Assembly: GCF_001439735.1 (NCBI RefSeq) | Contig: NZ_JYLN01000009.1 | Location: 124,001 to 188,000, forward strand | Direction: 5' to 3' | Length of the DNA: 64,000 nucleotides | Source of the DNA: Pseudomonas paralactis | GTDB lineage: Bacteria > Pseudomonadota > Gammaproteobacteria > Pseudomonadales > Pseudomonadaceae | Shown here: positions 15,501 through 24,285 of the stretch, piece by piece | How the letters are laid out: each line of letters opens with the position of its first letter | Numbering within the stretch: the stretch's first letter is position 1 | Program-made: the position numbers and the translations under genes | Notes under the pieces: model-generated | What the model was told of the DNA's origin: nothing | Databases searched by the model: none | What the model saw: the letters and a program-made list of their open reading frames with translations, nothing else

Positions 15501-15694
15501 TAGCGTCGCGACATCATCCAGACCGAACTCGTGGCGTGCCACGGGGTCATTTGAAATACAGGGAGCGACTTTTCTGATCCACTGGTCAGCCTTTTCGCTT
15601 CTTGCGTTCAGCTGACGACAACGAGTTGTGTAGAATTGTCGCCCATTTTCATGCGTCATTCCTGGCCGACAGGCCCACAGTTCGAGCTCATTGA

Positions 15695-16309
15695 ATGCAT
15701 TCACAGGCCCATGACGTTGGTGCGCCATCCTTGCTGGAAACGTTGCGCGCGGGCACGGGCCTGTTGCATGTCGCGTTGGAAAAGCGCCTGCCGTTTTTTT
15801 CTGCACGCCTGGATGCCCAGTGGTATCGGCGCTTGCTGCAGGCGTACTACGGTTTTTATCAACCCATGGAAGCGGTGCTGTATGACAGCGGCTTGATTCC
15901 GGGTGGAATTGACATTGCATCGCGCGTAAAAACGCCGACGCTGGTTAGCGATCTGCGCGCCATGGGCTTGCATGATCAAACCATTGACGCCCTCCCCCGC
16001 TGCACCCAACTCCCCACGCTGGATACTCCCGCCGCTTGCCTTGGTGCCCTGTATGTACTGGAAGGTGCAACGCTCGGCGGCCAGGTACTGCGCCGGGAAA
16101 TGGCGTCGCGCCTGGCGATCGAAGCCGACAACGGCGGTGCGTTTCTCGATGTTTACGGCGCCGAGACCGGTCGGCGCTGGAAAGACTTTCTCGACTACCT
16201 GGCTCGCCAGCCGCTGGATGCGAACGCTCAAGCGCGCGCAGTGATGGCTGCCCGTTCCACTTTCAGCGGCTTTGAGCAATGGCTCGAACGCCAGGAGGTA
16301 CTGCTATGA
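15695..16309 (+). CDS. bphO: Biliverdin-producing heme oxygenase BphO
   Basis: Opens heme to biliverdin, the chromophore of the adjacent phytochrome. The protein has 204 residues, with the proximal-ligand region LRAGTGLLHVALEKRLPF (His near 25), the YYGFYQPME segment and the distal-helix LGALYVLEGATLGGQVL. It matches the bacterial BphO/HemO group. Its stop overlaps the bphP ATG (ATGA), so both products are made together. Confidence 0.93.
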   Translation: MHSQAHDVGAPSLLETLRAGTGLLHVALEKRLPFFSARLDAQWYRRLLQAYYGFYQPMEAVLYDSGLIPGGIDIASRVKTPTLVSDLRAMGLHDQTIDALPRCTQLPTLDTPAACLGALYVLEGATLGGQVLRREMASRLAIEADNGGAFLDVYGAETGRRWKDFLDYLARQPLDANAQARAVMAARSTFSGFEQWLERQEVLL

Positions 16310-18534
16310 AACCCGAAGATTTTGAAGAGCTGCTTGCCAACTGTGCCGACGAGCCCATTCGTTTCCCGGGGGCAATCCAGCCTCACGGCGTATTGCTGAC
16401 CCTTTCGGAACCTGGCCTGAACATCATCCAGGTCAGTGCCAACGTCGGCACCTTGTTCGGCCACGCGCCCGAGGCCTTGTTGAATCAACCGCTGCATACG
16501 TTGATTGGCAGTGAATACGCCCAACTTGTGCAATCAATGGCCGAGCACAATACCTTTATCGACGCCCCACCCCTGCATGTCACGCTCAATGGCGCTCAGT
16601 TCGAAGGTTTGCTGCATCGTCATCAGAACGTGCTGGTATTGGAATTCGAACCCCGACTGGCGGATTTCAAACCCCAGGTGCGCAATGGTCGCACCAGCAA
16701 CCTGAGCAAAATGCTGCAACGCCTGCAATCGGCGAAGACCTTGCAAGCGCTGTACGCCATCAGCGTGGATGAGATCCAGGCCATGACCGGTTATGACCGG
16801 GTGCTGATCTATCGCTTCGAAGACGAAGGCCATGGCCAGGTAATCGCTGAGGCGTCGGCGCCGTCGATGGAGTTGTTCAACGGCCTGTTCTTCCCCGCGT
16901 CCGACATCCCCGAACAAGCCCGTGAGCTGTATCGCACCAACTGGCTACGGATCATCCCAAATGCATCCTACGAACCAGTGCCGCTGTTGCCCAAATTACG
17001 CCCGGACACCGGCCAGCCCCTGGACCTGAGCTTCGCCACCCTGCGCAGCGTGTCGCCGATTCACTGCCAGTACATGCAGAACATGGGCGTGTTGTCGTCC
17101 ATGAGTATTTCACTGATGAAGGGCGACAAGCTCTGGGGCCTGATCAGCTGCGGTAACCGCGAGCCGCTGCTGGTGCCGAACGATCTGCGCATGACCTGCC
17201 AGACCATCGGCCAGGTGTTGTCGCTGCAGATCAGTGCCATGGAAGCCCTGGAGTTGAGCCGCCAGCGCGAGGACAAAGTCGAAACCCTGGCGTTGCTCGA
17301 TCGAGCGATGAAAGCCAGCGACGACAATGTGTTCGACAGCCTGGCCCACCACGGCAAAAAACTGATGGACCTGACCTTGTCCGGCGGCGTGGCGATCATC
17401 GAAGACAAGCAACTGCACCGCTACGGCAATTGCCCGGAGCCGGCGCAGATCCGTGCACTGCACAAGTGGCTGCAAGAGCGAGACCTGCCAGTGTTTTCCA
17501 GCCACAACCTGGCTTCGCTGTACCCACCCGCCGCCGAGTTCCAGACCGTGGCCAGTGGCGTGCTCGCCATGAGCCTGCCCAAGCCTGTGGACAACGCAGT
17601 GATGTGGTTCCGCCCGGAAGTCAAAGAGAACATCAATTGGAGCGGTGACCCGAGCAAGCCGTTGAATCTGGAAACCTCTGACACTGGCCTGCGCCTTCGC
17701 CCACGCACGTCATTTGAAATCTGGAAAGTGGAAATGGCTGGCATCTCCACCAAGTGGACCCATGGCGACCTGTTTGCCGCCAACGACCTGCGGCGCTCGG
17801 CCCTGGAAAATGACCTGTCCCGCCAAGTGCTGCGCGAACAGCAAGCGGTGCGGGCTCGGGACGAATTGGTGGCGGTGGTTTCCCATGACCTGCGTAACCC
17901 GATGACGGTCATTTCCATGCTCTGCGGCATGATGCAACAAGCGTTCAGCTCCGACGGCCCACACACCTCACGGCGGATTTCTTCGGCCATCGACACCATG
18001 CAACAGGCCGCCGGGCGCATGAATGTATTGCTGGAGGACTTGCTCGACACCTCGAAAATCGAAGCCGGACGCTATGTGGTCAAGCCCGTGGCCCTGGATG
18101 TCGCCCAGATTTTTGAAGAGGCTTACTCGCTGCTGTCGCCACTGGCCTCGGAAAAAGGTATCGACCTGTCGTTCAACGCCGAACCCGGCCTGCAGATCAA
18201 CGCCGACCCGGAGCGTTTGTTCCAGGTGCTGTCGAACCTGATCGGCAACGCCATCAAGTTCACGCCGCGCCAGGGCAACATCGGTATCAGCGCCATGAGC
18301 AACGGCGAAGAGATCGTGTTCTCGGTACGCGATTCCGGTGAAGGCATTGCGCCTGACCAGTTGCCTCATGTGTTCGAGCGGTATTGGACCCAGACTGAAA
18401 ACAACCCCACCGGCAGTGGCTTGGGGCTGTATATCACACAAGGAATTGTCCAGGCCCACGGCGGCCGGATCGAGGCGCAGAGTGAGCTGGGCCGGGGCAG
18501 TGAGTTCAGGTTTACGGTGCCCAAGCCGAACTGA
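16306..18534 (+). CDS. bphP: Bacteriophytochrome histidine kinase
   Basis: A red/far-red photoreceptor kinase of 742 residues. The start at the ATG at 16306 places the biliverdin-binding Cys at residue 13 (ELLANCADEPI). Domains in order: PAS, GAF (with PASDIPEQARELY and SPIHCQYMQNMGV), PHY, then HisKA with His527 in VVSHDLRNP, and a HATPase with NLIGNAIKF, DSGEGI and SGLGLYI. All key residues are present. It is translationally coupled to bphO. It has no receiver domain, so an external partner such as the regulator at 15120-15500 is needed. Confidence 0.96.
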   Translation: MKPEDFEELLANCADEPIRFPGAIQPHGVLLTLSEPGLNIIQVSANVGTLFGHAPEALLNQPLHTLIGSEYAQLVQSMAEHNTFIDAPPLHVTLNGAQFEGLLHRHQNVLVLEFEPRLADFKPQVRNGRTSNLSKMLQRLQSAKTLQALYAISVDEIQAMTGYDRVLIYRFEDEGHGQVIAEASAPSMELFNGLFFPASDIPEQARELYRTNWLRIIPNASYEPVPLLPKLRPDTGQPLDLSFATLRSVSPIHCQYMQNMGVLSSMSISLMKGDKLWGLISCGNREPLLVPNDLRMTCQTIGQVLSLQISAMEALELSRQREDKVETLALLDRAMKASDDNVFDSLAHHGKKLMDLTLSGGVAIIEDKQLHRYGNCPEPAQIRALHKWLQERDLPVFSSHNLASLYPPAAEFQTVASGVLAMSLPKPVDNAVMWFRPEVKENINWSGDPSKPLNLETSDTGLRLRPRTSFEIWKVEMAGISTKWTHGDLFAANDLRRSALENDLSRQVLREQQAVRARDELVAVVSHDLRNPMTVISMLCGMMQQAFSSDGPHTSRRISSAIDTMQQAAGRMNVLLEDLLDTSKIEAGRYVVKPVALDVAQIFEEAYSLLSPLASEKGIDLSFNAEPGLQINADPERLFQVLSNLIGNAIKFTPRQGNIGISAMSNGEEIVFSVRDSGEGIAPDQLPHVFERYWTQTENNPTGSGLGLYITQGIVQAHGGRIEAQSELGRGSEFRFTVPKPN

Positions 18535-18662
18535 ATACGCCCTGTCACACTTTCCCACACCGCTGGCCGGGAACGCTTGCCCGGCCTATGCCACTGATCA
18601 GGGCGCACTCGAAAGAAGTTTTGGTGCGAAAAGTCATCCTCCAATTACGTAAGAGGTTTCCA

Positions 18663-18848
18663 ATGTTCATCGGTAATTCGTTTAACAACTTCAGCTACAG
18701 CATCCAGCAATCGGTAAAAACTACCCAGCCCCCCGCCAATCCCGCACAAACATCTTCACCGGTAGACAGCAACGAACCGGGGCAACACACACGCAAAAAG
18801 CGCAATGACTCTAACCTGGATAGCCTTGGACAGGGCAGGGTGCTTTAA
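18663..18848 (+). CDS. Small hypothetical protein, 61 residues
   Basis: The ATG at 18663 has a good ribosome site (AAGAGG, 7 bp upstream). The product starts MFIGNSFNNFSYSIQQSVKT and ends in a Ser/Pro/Asn-rich, then basic tail (TRKKRNDSN). It is polar and probably disordered, with no membrane segment or cysteine. No family is recognised. The Ser/Asn/Gln-rich, amphipathic start looks like a secretion-signal-type N-terminus, but that is weak evidence. Confidence 0.55.
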   Translation: MFIGNSFNNFSYSIQQSVKTTQPPANPAQTSSPVDSNEPGQHTRKKRNDSNLDSLGQGRVL

Positions 18849-18963
18849 ACGGTCAGGGAACACCGGCAAGACGTGCAGCGCCCAGCGTTGCACTCTGTTA
18901 ACAAAACACTGACATCCCCTGCGTTACCCTCTCCGGTTTCACTTGGTGTGAGCTGCACTCTTG

Positions 18964-20868
18964 ATGCATCAAACTGACGATATCCTGCCCGCCGTCATTG
19001 CGGGGCCCCTGCTACGGCGCCTGGAGCCGCAACGCCTGGTTATCTGGCTGGTGGGAACGCGCGCCCTGACGCCGACCTTGAAGCTGTATTTACCTCAAGG
19101 CGAAACGCTGGATATCGTCCTCGATGAGCAGCACTGCCAAGAGGTTCGCGTTGGACGTGACGCCTTTATCCATCTTATGGATGTATCACTGAGCCATGCG
19201 CTGCCCCAGGACGAGCTCATCGGCTACGACCTGCTGATTGACGGCGTCGGCATTGCCCAATGGGCACCGCACTTGCTGTATGCCGACGCGACCACGCCGA
19301 CCTTTGTACTGCCTGGCCGCATCAACCACTTGGTGCATGGCTCCTGCCGCAAGCCCCACCACCGTGCAGACGACGGTTTGTTGTGCGTCGACCGCCTGCT
19401 GGCTGACGCGCGTACACCGCTTGAACGTCCAGCCTTACTGATGATGAGCGGCGACCAGGTCTACGCCGACGATGTCGCCGGGCCCACGCTGCGGGCCATC
19501 CATGCGTTGATCGCGCGCCTCGGCCTGTTCGACGAGTTTCTGGAGGGCGCCGTGGTGGACGACAGCGTCAGCCTCTATGGCCATCGCGCCAGCTATTACC
19601 ACCGCGCCGACCTGCTTCCGGCGCTGGACAGCAACGAGACCCTGCGCGAGCGCTTTTTCGGCGGCGTGAAGAAGCCGATCTTCACCAGCAGCACCGCTGA
19701 CAATCACTTGGTGACCTTTGCCGAAGTGATCGCGATGTACCTGCTGGTCTGGTCGCCCACCCCGTGGACTTTGATCACACCACAACCGCCGCAACTGAGC
19801 GCGCAAGAACAGCAGCGCTATGCCCGTGAACAGGTGCAGATCGATCAATTCCGCACCGGCCTGCCAGGGGTAGCCCGGGTGTTCGCCCACCTGTCGACGC
19901 TGATGATCTTCGATGATCACGATATTACCGACGATTGGAACCTCAGCGCCCAGTGGGAGCAAACCGCCTACGGCCACCCGTTCTCCAAACGCATCATCGG
20001 CAATGCCTTGCTGGCGTACCTGTTATGCCAAGGCTGGGGCAACCAACCCCAGGCGTTTGACGAACTGCTGAGCCAGACCCAGGCACTGACTGGCCAGGCG
20101 CAGGGCAATCATCTGAACGCTGCTGCCCAGGATGATCTGCTGGAGGCGCTGCTGAAATTCCAGCAATGGCATTACGTTTTGCCCACCACCCCTGCCCTGG
20201 TGGTACTCGATACCCGTACCCGGCGCTGGCGCAGCGAATTTACCCTCAAGCAACCCTCCGGCCTGCTGGACTGGGAAGCGTTGAGCGAACTGCAACAGGA
20301 GCTGCTCGACCATCCGTCGGCCATAATTGTCTCGCCTGCGCCGATTTTCGGGGTCAAGCTGATTGAAACGGTGCAGAAGGTCTTCAGTTGGTGCGGCTTC
20401 CCATTGCTGGTAGACGCCGAAAACTGGATGGCTCATCGCGGCGCCGCCCAAGTGATCCTGAATATCTTCCGCCATTCGCGTACGCCCGGTAACTACGTGA
20501 TTCTCTCCGGCGATGTGCATTATTCGTTCGTGTACCAGGTGCTGATTCGCCACCGCAACGGCGGCCCGAAAATCTGGCAAATCACCAGCAGCGGCATCAA
20601 GAACGAGTTCCCACCGCGCCTGCTGGAATGGTTCGACCGTCTCAACCGTTGGCTGTATTCACCCCGCTCGCTACTCAACTGGTTTACCCGCCGGCGCACC
20701 ATGCAGGTAGTGCCGTATATTCCGGACCATGCCGAGGCGGGTGAGCGGCTGTGGAATAGCGCGGGAATTGGCCAGGTGTTTTTCAATGAACAGGGCCAGC
20801 CAGACGAGATTTACCAACATAACGCGGATGGAAAGCCTCGAACAAAGATGCTGGCGCCCGAACAATAG
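18964..20868 (+). CDS. PhoD-like metallophosphatase family protein
   Basis: A 634-residue protein with metal-binding motifs of PhoD-type phosphatases: MMSGDQVYADD near residue 160, FDDHDITDDWNLS near 320 and ILSGDVHYSFVY near 517. The start is ATG 18964; a TTG directly before it is an alternative. Unlike classical PhoD it has no Tat or Sec signal peptide, so it should be cytoplasmic and probably acts on an unknown phosphoester. The N-terminal 120 residues form an unassigned beta-rich domain. Confidence 0.82.
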   Translation: MHQTDDILPAVIAGPLLRRLEPQRLVIWLVGTRALTPTLKLYLPQGETLDIVLDEQHCQEVRVGRDAFIHLMDVSLSHALPQDELIGYDLLIDGVGIAQWAPHLLYADATTPTFVLPGRINHLVHGSCRKPHHRADDGLLCVDRLLADARTPLERPALLMMSGDQVYADDVAGPTLRAIHALIARLGLFDEFLEGAVVDDSVSLYGHRASYYHRADLLPALDSNETLRERFFGGVKKPIFTSSTADNHLVTFAEVIAMYLLVWSPTPWTLITPQPPQLSAQEQQRYAREQVQIDQFRTGLPGVARVFAHLSTLMIFDDHDITDDWNLSAQWEQTAYGHPFSKRIIGNALLAYLLCQGWGNQPQAFDELLSQTQALTGQAQGNHLNAAAQDDLLEALLKFQQWHYVLPTTPALVVLDTRTRRWRSEFTLKQPSGLLDWEALSELQQELLDHPSAIIVSPAPIFGVKLIETVQKVFSWCGFPLLVDAENWMAHRGAAQVILNIFRHSRTPGNYVILSGDVHYSFVYQVLIRHRNGGPKIWQITSSGIKNEFPPRLLEWFDRLNRWLYSPRSLLNWFTRRRTMQVVPYIPDHAEAGERLWNSAGIGQVFFNEQGQPDEIYQHNADGKPRTKMLAPEQ

Positions 20869-21005
20869 CCAAACGCCACTATCCGAAAGCAGCACATCCG
20901 CCCTATTCAAACCGTGCAAGCAGCGAGGTAGAGTAGCGCCAGCCACGGAGTACCGGCGTCAACAATAACTGGCCCTAGAAGCCAGCCCTCGCAGGGAGCA
21001 CGCGG

Positions 21006-22019
21006 ATGGACGATACACCCGGCAACGAGCCACTACGCAATGACGTTTCCGAACTCAATGTCGACCTGCTGCACGCCATCATGGAACTGGTCAGTGACGG
21101 CATCTGGGACTGGAACGCCAAGACTGGCTATGTCTACCGCAACCCCGGCTGGTACGAAATGCTCGGTTACTCCCGAGATTCACTGGCAAACAACGTGTTC
21201 ACCTGGGAGAGCGTGATCCATAGCGAGGATTACCCGCGCGTGATGGCGTTGTTTGATGATTACATCAGTCAGCGCTCGCCCCTTTACCGTGCCGAATACC
21301 GCTGCCGCAAAGAAGACGGCACGTACCTGTGGATTGAGGACCGTGGCTACATCATTGCCCGTAACCCCGACGGTTCAGTGGCGCGCATGGTGGGCGCGCA
21401 CCGCGACATTCATACGCGCAAATGCTCCATTGAACGCTTGCAAAAGCGCAACCAATCCCTTGAAGCGCTGGTGGCGGAACGTACCCTTGAGTTATCACGG
21501 GTCAATCAACAATTGCAGTTGCAGTTGGACGAAAACCGTTTCCTGGCCGAGCGCGACGCGCTGACGCGCATCGCCAACCGCTATCGCCTGGAAAAATGCC
21601 TGCTGCAAGAATGCGACCGCGCCGAACGCTTTCATGTGCCCCTGGCGCTGGTGGCAATGGACATCGACGACTTCAAACCGATCAATGACCGGTACGGTCA
21701 CGGCGTCGGTGATCAGATGTTGATAGGCGTGGCGGAGCGTCTGGAAAGTTGCGTACGCACCACTGACCTGCTGGCTCGTTGGGGCGGCGATGAGTTCATG
21801 GTGGTGCTGCCCGCCAGCAACCTGGACACGGCGAAGGAATTGGCCGAAAGGATTCGCCGTGCGATCAGGCAGTCGCCTATCGTCAACGACCTCAACGTCA
21901 CCCTGAGCCTGGGGATTGTGGAACGGCGCGCGGGTGAGTCCCCTGCCGCGCTGGTGGCAAGGGCGGATCGAGCGCTGTATCGATCCAAGGCAGCGGGCAA
22001 GGATGGGGTGTCTGATTAA
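21006..22019 (+). CDS. PAS-domain diguanylate cyclase
   Basis: Makes cyclic di-GMP from GTP. Residues about 15-135 form a PAS domain (DGIWDWNAKTGYVYRNPGW, ending in the PAC strip YRCRKEDGTYLWIEDRG). A coiled linker precedes a GGDEF domain with DALTRIANR, DIDDFKPINDRYGH and the active-site loop RWGGDEFMV. The RxxD inhibitory I-site (RTTD) lies exactly five residues upstream, so product inhibition is expected. There is no EAL domain and no membrane segment: it is a cytoplasmic sensor with unknown ligand. Confidence 0.94.
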   Translation: MDDTPGNEPLRNDVSELNVDLLHAIMELVSDGIWDWNAKTGYVYRNPGWYEMLGYSRDSLANNVFTWESVIHSEDYPRVMALFDDYISQRSPLYRAEYRCRKEDGTYLWIEDRGYIIARNPDGSVARMVGAHRDIHTRKCSIERLQKRNQSLEALVAERTLELSRVNQQLQLQLDENRFLAERDALTRIANRYRLEKCLLQECDRAERFHVPLALVAMDIDDFKPINDRYGHGVGDQMLIGVAERLESCVRTTDLLARWGGDEFMVVLPASNLDTAKELAERIRRAIRQSPIVNDLNVTLSLGIVERRAGESPAALVARADRALYRSKAAGKDGVSD

Positions 22020-22133
22020 CGCAGACCATCGCTCCTTCCGATTTGGAATGACCCGGCGACTTTATTTCGTTTGCGGCAAGGCCCGGTGCGCGGCTTAGAT
22101 AAACCACGCCCAGCCTTGTCGAGTACCCGATTC

Positions 22134-23384
22134 ATGAGCCACGCCAGCATCAGCCAATCGATTTCCATTGTTCATCCCATCAGCCTCAGCCATGGTAAAA
22201 ACACTGAGGTGTGGGACACCGCGGGCAAACGCTACATCGACTTCGTCGGCGGCATCGGCGTACTCAACCTGGGCCATTGCCATCCGGGCGTGGTGGCGGC
22301 GATTCGCGAGCAGGCGACCAGGCTCACCCACTATGCATTCAACGCCGCACCGCACACGCCCTACATCGAGTTGATGCAACGCCTGACGGCGTTTGTCCCG
22401 GTGCATTATCCGGTCAGCGGTATGCTCACCAACAGCGGTGCGGAAGCGGCGGAAAATGCGTTGAAGATCGTCCGCGGCGCTACCGGACGATCAGCGGTGA
22501 TCGCTTTTGACGGAGCCTTTCACGGCCGGACCCTGGCGACCCTCAACCTCAATGGCAAGGTGGCGCCCTACAAGCAAAAGGTCGGCGTACTGCCTGGCCC
22601 GGTGTATCACCTGCCGTACCCCAGTGCCGATAACGGCGTAACCTGCGCCGAAGCGCTGAAGGCGATGGACCGTCTGTTCAGCGTGGAAATCGACGTAAAC
22701 GATGTGGCCTGTTTCATCATTGAGCCGGTGCAGGGCGAAGCCGGTTTCCTCGCCCTCGATATTGAGTTCGCCCAAGCCCTGCGGCGCTTTTGCGACGCGC
22801 ACAACATCCTGCTGATTATCGATGAGATCCAGTCCGGCTTTGGTCGCACGGGGCAGCGCTTTGCCTTCTCGCGCCTGGGCATCGAACCGGATCTGTTGCT
22901 GCTCGGCAAAAGCATCGCCGGTGGTGTGCCGCTGGGTGCGGTGGTGGGGCGCAAGGCGCTGATGGACAACCTGCCCAAAGGCGGCCTGGGAGGCACCTAC
23001 TCCGGCAACCCCATCGCCTGCGCGGCGGCACTGGCGATCCTTGAGGCGATGACCGATGAACACCTGCACACGTGGGGGGCACACCAGGAGGCGGCGATTG
23101 TCAGCCGCTATGAAGCCTGGCGCTCACAACAACTATCGCCCTACCTGGGCCGCCTCACCGGCGTCGGCGCCATGCGTGGCATTGAACTGGTGAATGCCGA
23201 TGGCACACCGGCCTCCAGACAACTCACGCAGTTGCTCGGCCTGGCGCGAGACGCCGGCTTGCTGCTGATGCCCAGCGGCAAGTCACGACACATCGTGCGC
23301 TTGCTGGCACCGTTGACCATTGAACCTGCGGTGCTGGAGGAAGGCCTGGATATTCTCCAGGCGTGCCTCGCGCAACTGGACTAA
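22134..23384 (+). CDS. Class III (GABA-type) omega-aminotransferase
   Basis: A PLP-dependent transaminase of 416 residues. Visible marks: NSGAEAAENALK, the IIDEIQSGFGRTG strand with the PLP-contacting Asp, and the Schiff-base Lys in LLGKSIAGGVPLG, with GGTYSGNPIACAAA after it. The start is the ATG at 22134 (MSHASISQS). It is closest in feel to 4-aminobutyrate or 5-aminovalerate aminotransferases (GabT/DavT), but no gabD-like dehydrogenase is adjacent, so the substrate is open. Confidence 0.92.
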   Translation: MSHASISQSISIVHPISLSHGKNTEVWDTAGKRYIDFVGGIGVLNLGHCHPGVVAAIREQATRLTHYAFNAAPHTPYIELMQRLTAFVPVHYPVSGMLTNSGAEAAENALKIVRGATGRSAVIAFDGAFHGRTLATLNLNGKVAPYKQKVGVLPGPVYHLPYPSADNGVTCAEALKAMDRLFSVEIDVNDVACFIIEPVQGEAGFLALDIEFAQALRRFCDAHNILLIIDEIQSGFGRTGQRFAFSRLGIEPDLLLLGKSIAGGVPLGAVVGRKALMDNLPKGGLGGTYSGNPIACAAALAILEAMTDEHLHTWGAHQEAAIVSRYEAWRSQQLSPYLGRLTGVGAMRGIELVNADGTPASRQLTQLLGLARDAGLLLMPSGKSRHIVRLLAPLTIEPAVLEEGLDILQACLAQLD

Positions 23385-23481
23385 TCACGTCCCCCACCCG
23401 AACCTGCCTTGACCTGATCTCCCTCGCCGCCGAAAATGCCCGACGTTTTTTGTCTCCCGTTTACTACGTAGTGAAATTTTA

Positions 23482-24198
23482 ATGCCTGATTCCTACACCG
23501 CAGAATCCGCCGAAGAATCCGTAACCGTCTTGCACGCCAAAGCCGAATACGAAAACGCCATCAATCTTTCACAGCATGTGCCAGCGGCCAAGATCATCAG
23601 CGAGATGGTGCTGGACGCATTTCATACCTCCAAGGAAAGCGACCAGATCCGCGAGTTGCGCATCGCCATCCGTCAGGCCCATGACGCCTTTGACGATGAC
23701 AAAGCCTACGACCTGATGGGCCAGCTCAAGCAGCTGAAGGACGCCGAAGCCGCCGATAACGCCGCCCTCGAAGACCTGAGCAGCAAGTTCTCGATCAGCC
23801 GCATCCTGTCCAGCTTCAAGGACGACCCGCAGTTTCAGGAACTGGTCTATGGCCTGGCCCTCAAGGTCCTGAACCAGTCGCATCAGGCTATCAGCAACCC
23901 GAGTGCCGGCAAGGGCAAGGCAGCACGGGCCAAGAAAGAAGCTGAAGTATTTGTGATCAGCAAAGATGGCATCAGCGTTACCCTGCCGCTGCGCACACCA
24001 CGCTCCAGGCTCAGCGTGGACCGCGAAGCCTTCGAGTTCCTGGGGTTCAACTTCGTCGGTGAGGGCGATGAGGCCGAACTGGAAGTGGAAAGCTTTGTGG
24101 ATAACGCCGGTAATGAACAGCCGTTGAGCCGCAAGAGTGTGATTACTGCTCTGCAGCAGCAGACGGCGTTTGACGGCTACAGCATTGCCCAGCAGTAA
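23482..24198 (+). CDS. Hypothetical protein, 238 residues
   Basis: No family recognised. The first 140 residues are acidic and helical (HAKAEYENAINLSQHVPAAK, DDDKAYDLMGQLKQLKDAEA). A basic Ala/Lys linker (GKGKAARAKKEAE) leads to a compact C-terminal part with beta character, VFVISKDGISVTLPLRTPRS. There is no signal or membrane segment. Codon use is chromosomal. It stands alone, followed by a REP-type hairpin. Confidence 0.72.
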   Translation: MPDSYTAESAEESVTVLHAKAEYENAINLSQHVPAAKIISEMVLDAFHTSKESDQIRELRIAIRQAHDAFDDDKAYDLMGQLKQLKDAEAADNAALEDLSSKFSISRILSSFKDDPQFQELVYGLALKVLNQSHQAISNPSAGKGKAARAKKEAEVFVISKDGISVTLPLRTPRSRLSVDREAFEFLGFNFVGEGDEAELEVESFVDNAGNEQPLSRKSVITALQQQTAFDGYSIAQQ

Positions 24199-24231
24199 CG
24201 CGGCAACACTGCTGGATTAAGATAGCGCACT

Positions 24232-24259
24232 GTGGCGAGGGAGCAAGCTCCCTCGCCAC
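24232..24259. repeat. REP-type hairpin
   Basis: GTGGCGAGGGAGC and its reverse complement around a 3-nt loop. This is one of the common Pseudomonas intergenic palindromes; it may also slow transcription between the convergent genes. Confidence 0.85.
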
Positions 24260-24285
24260 CGTCTTGGCTAGCTGTCAGTAATGTG

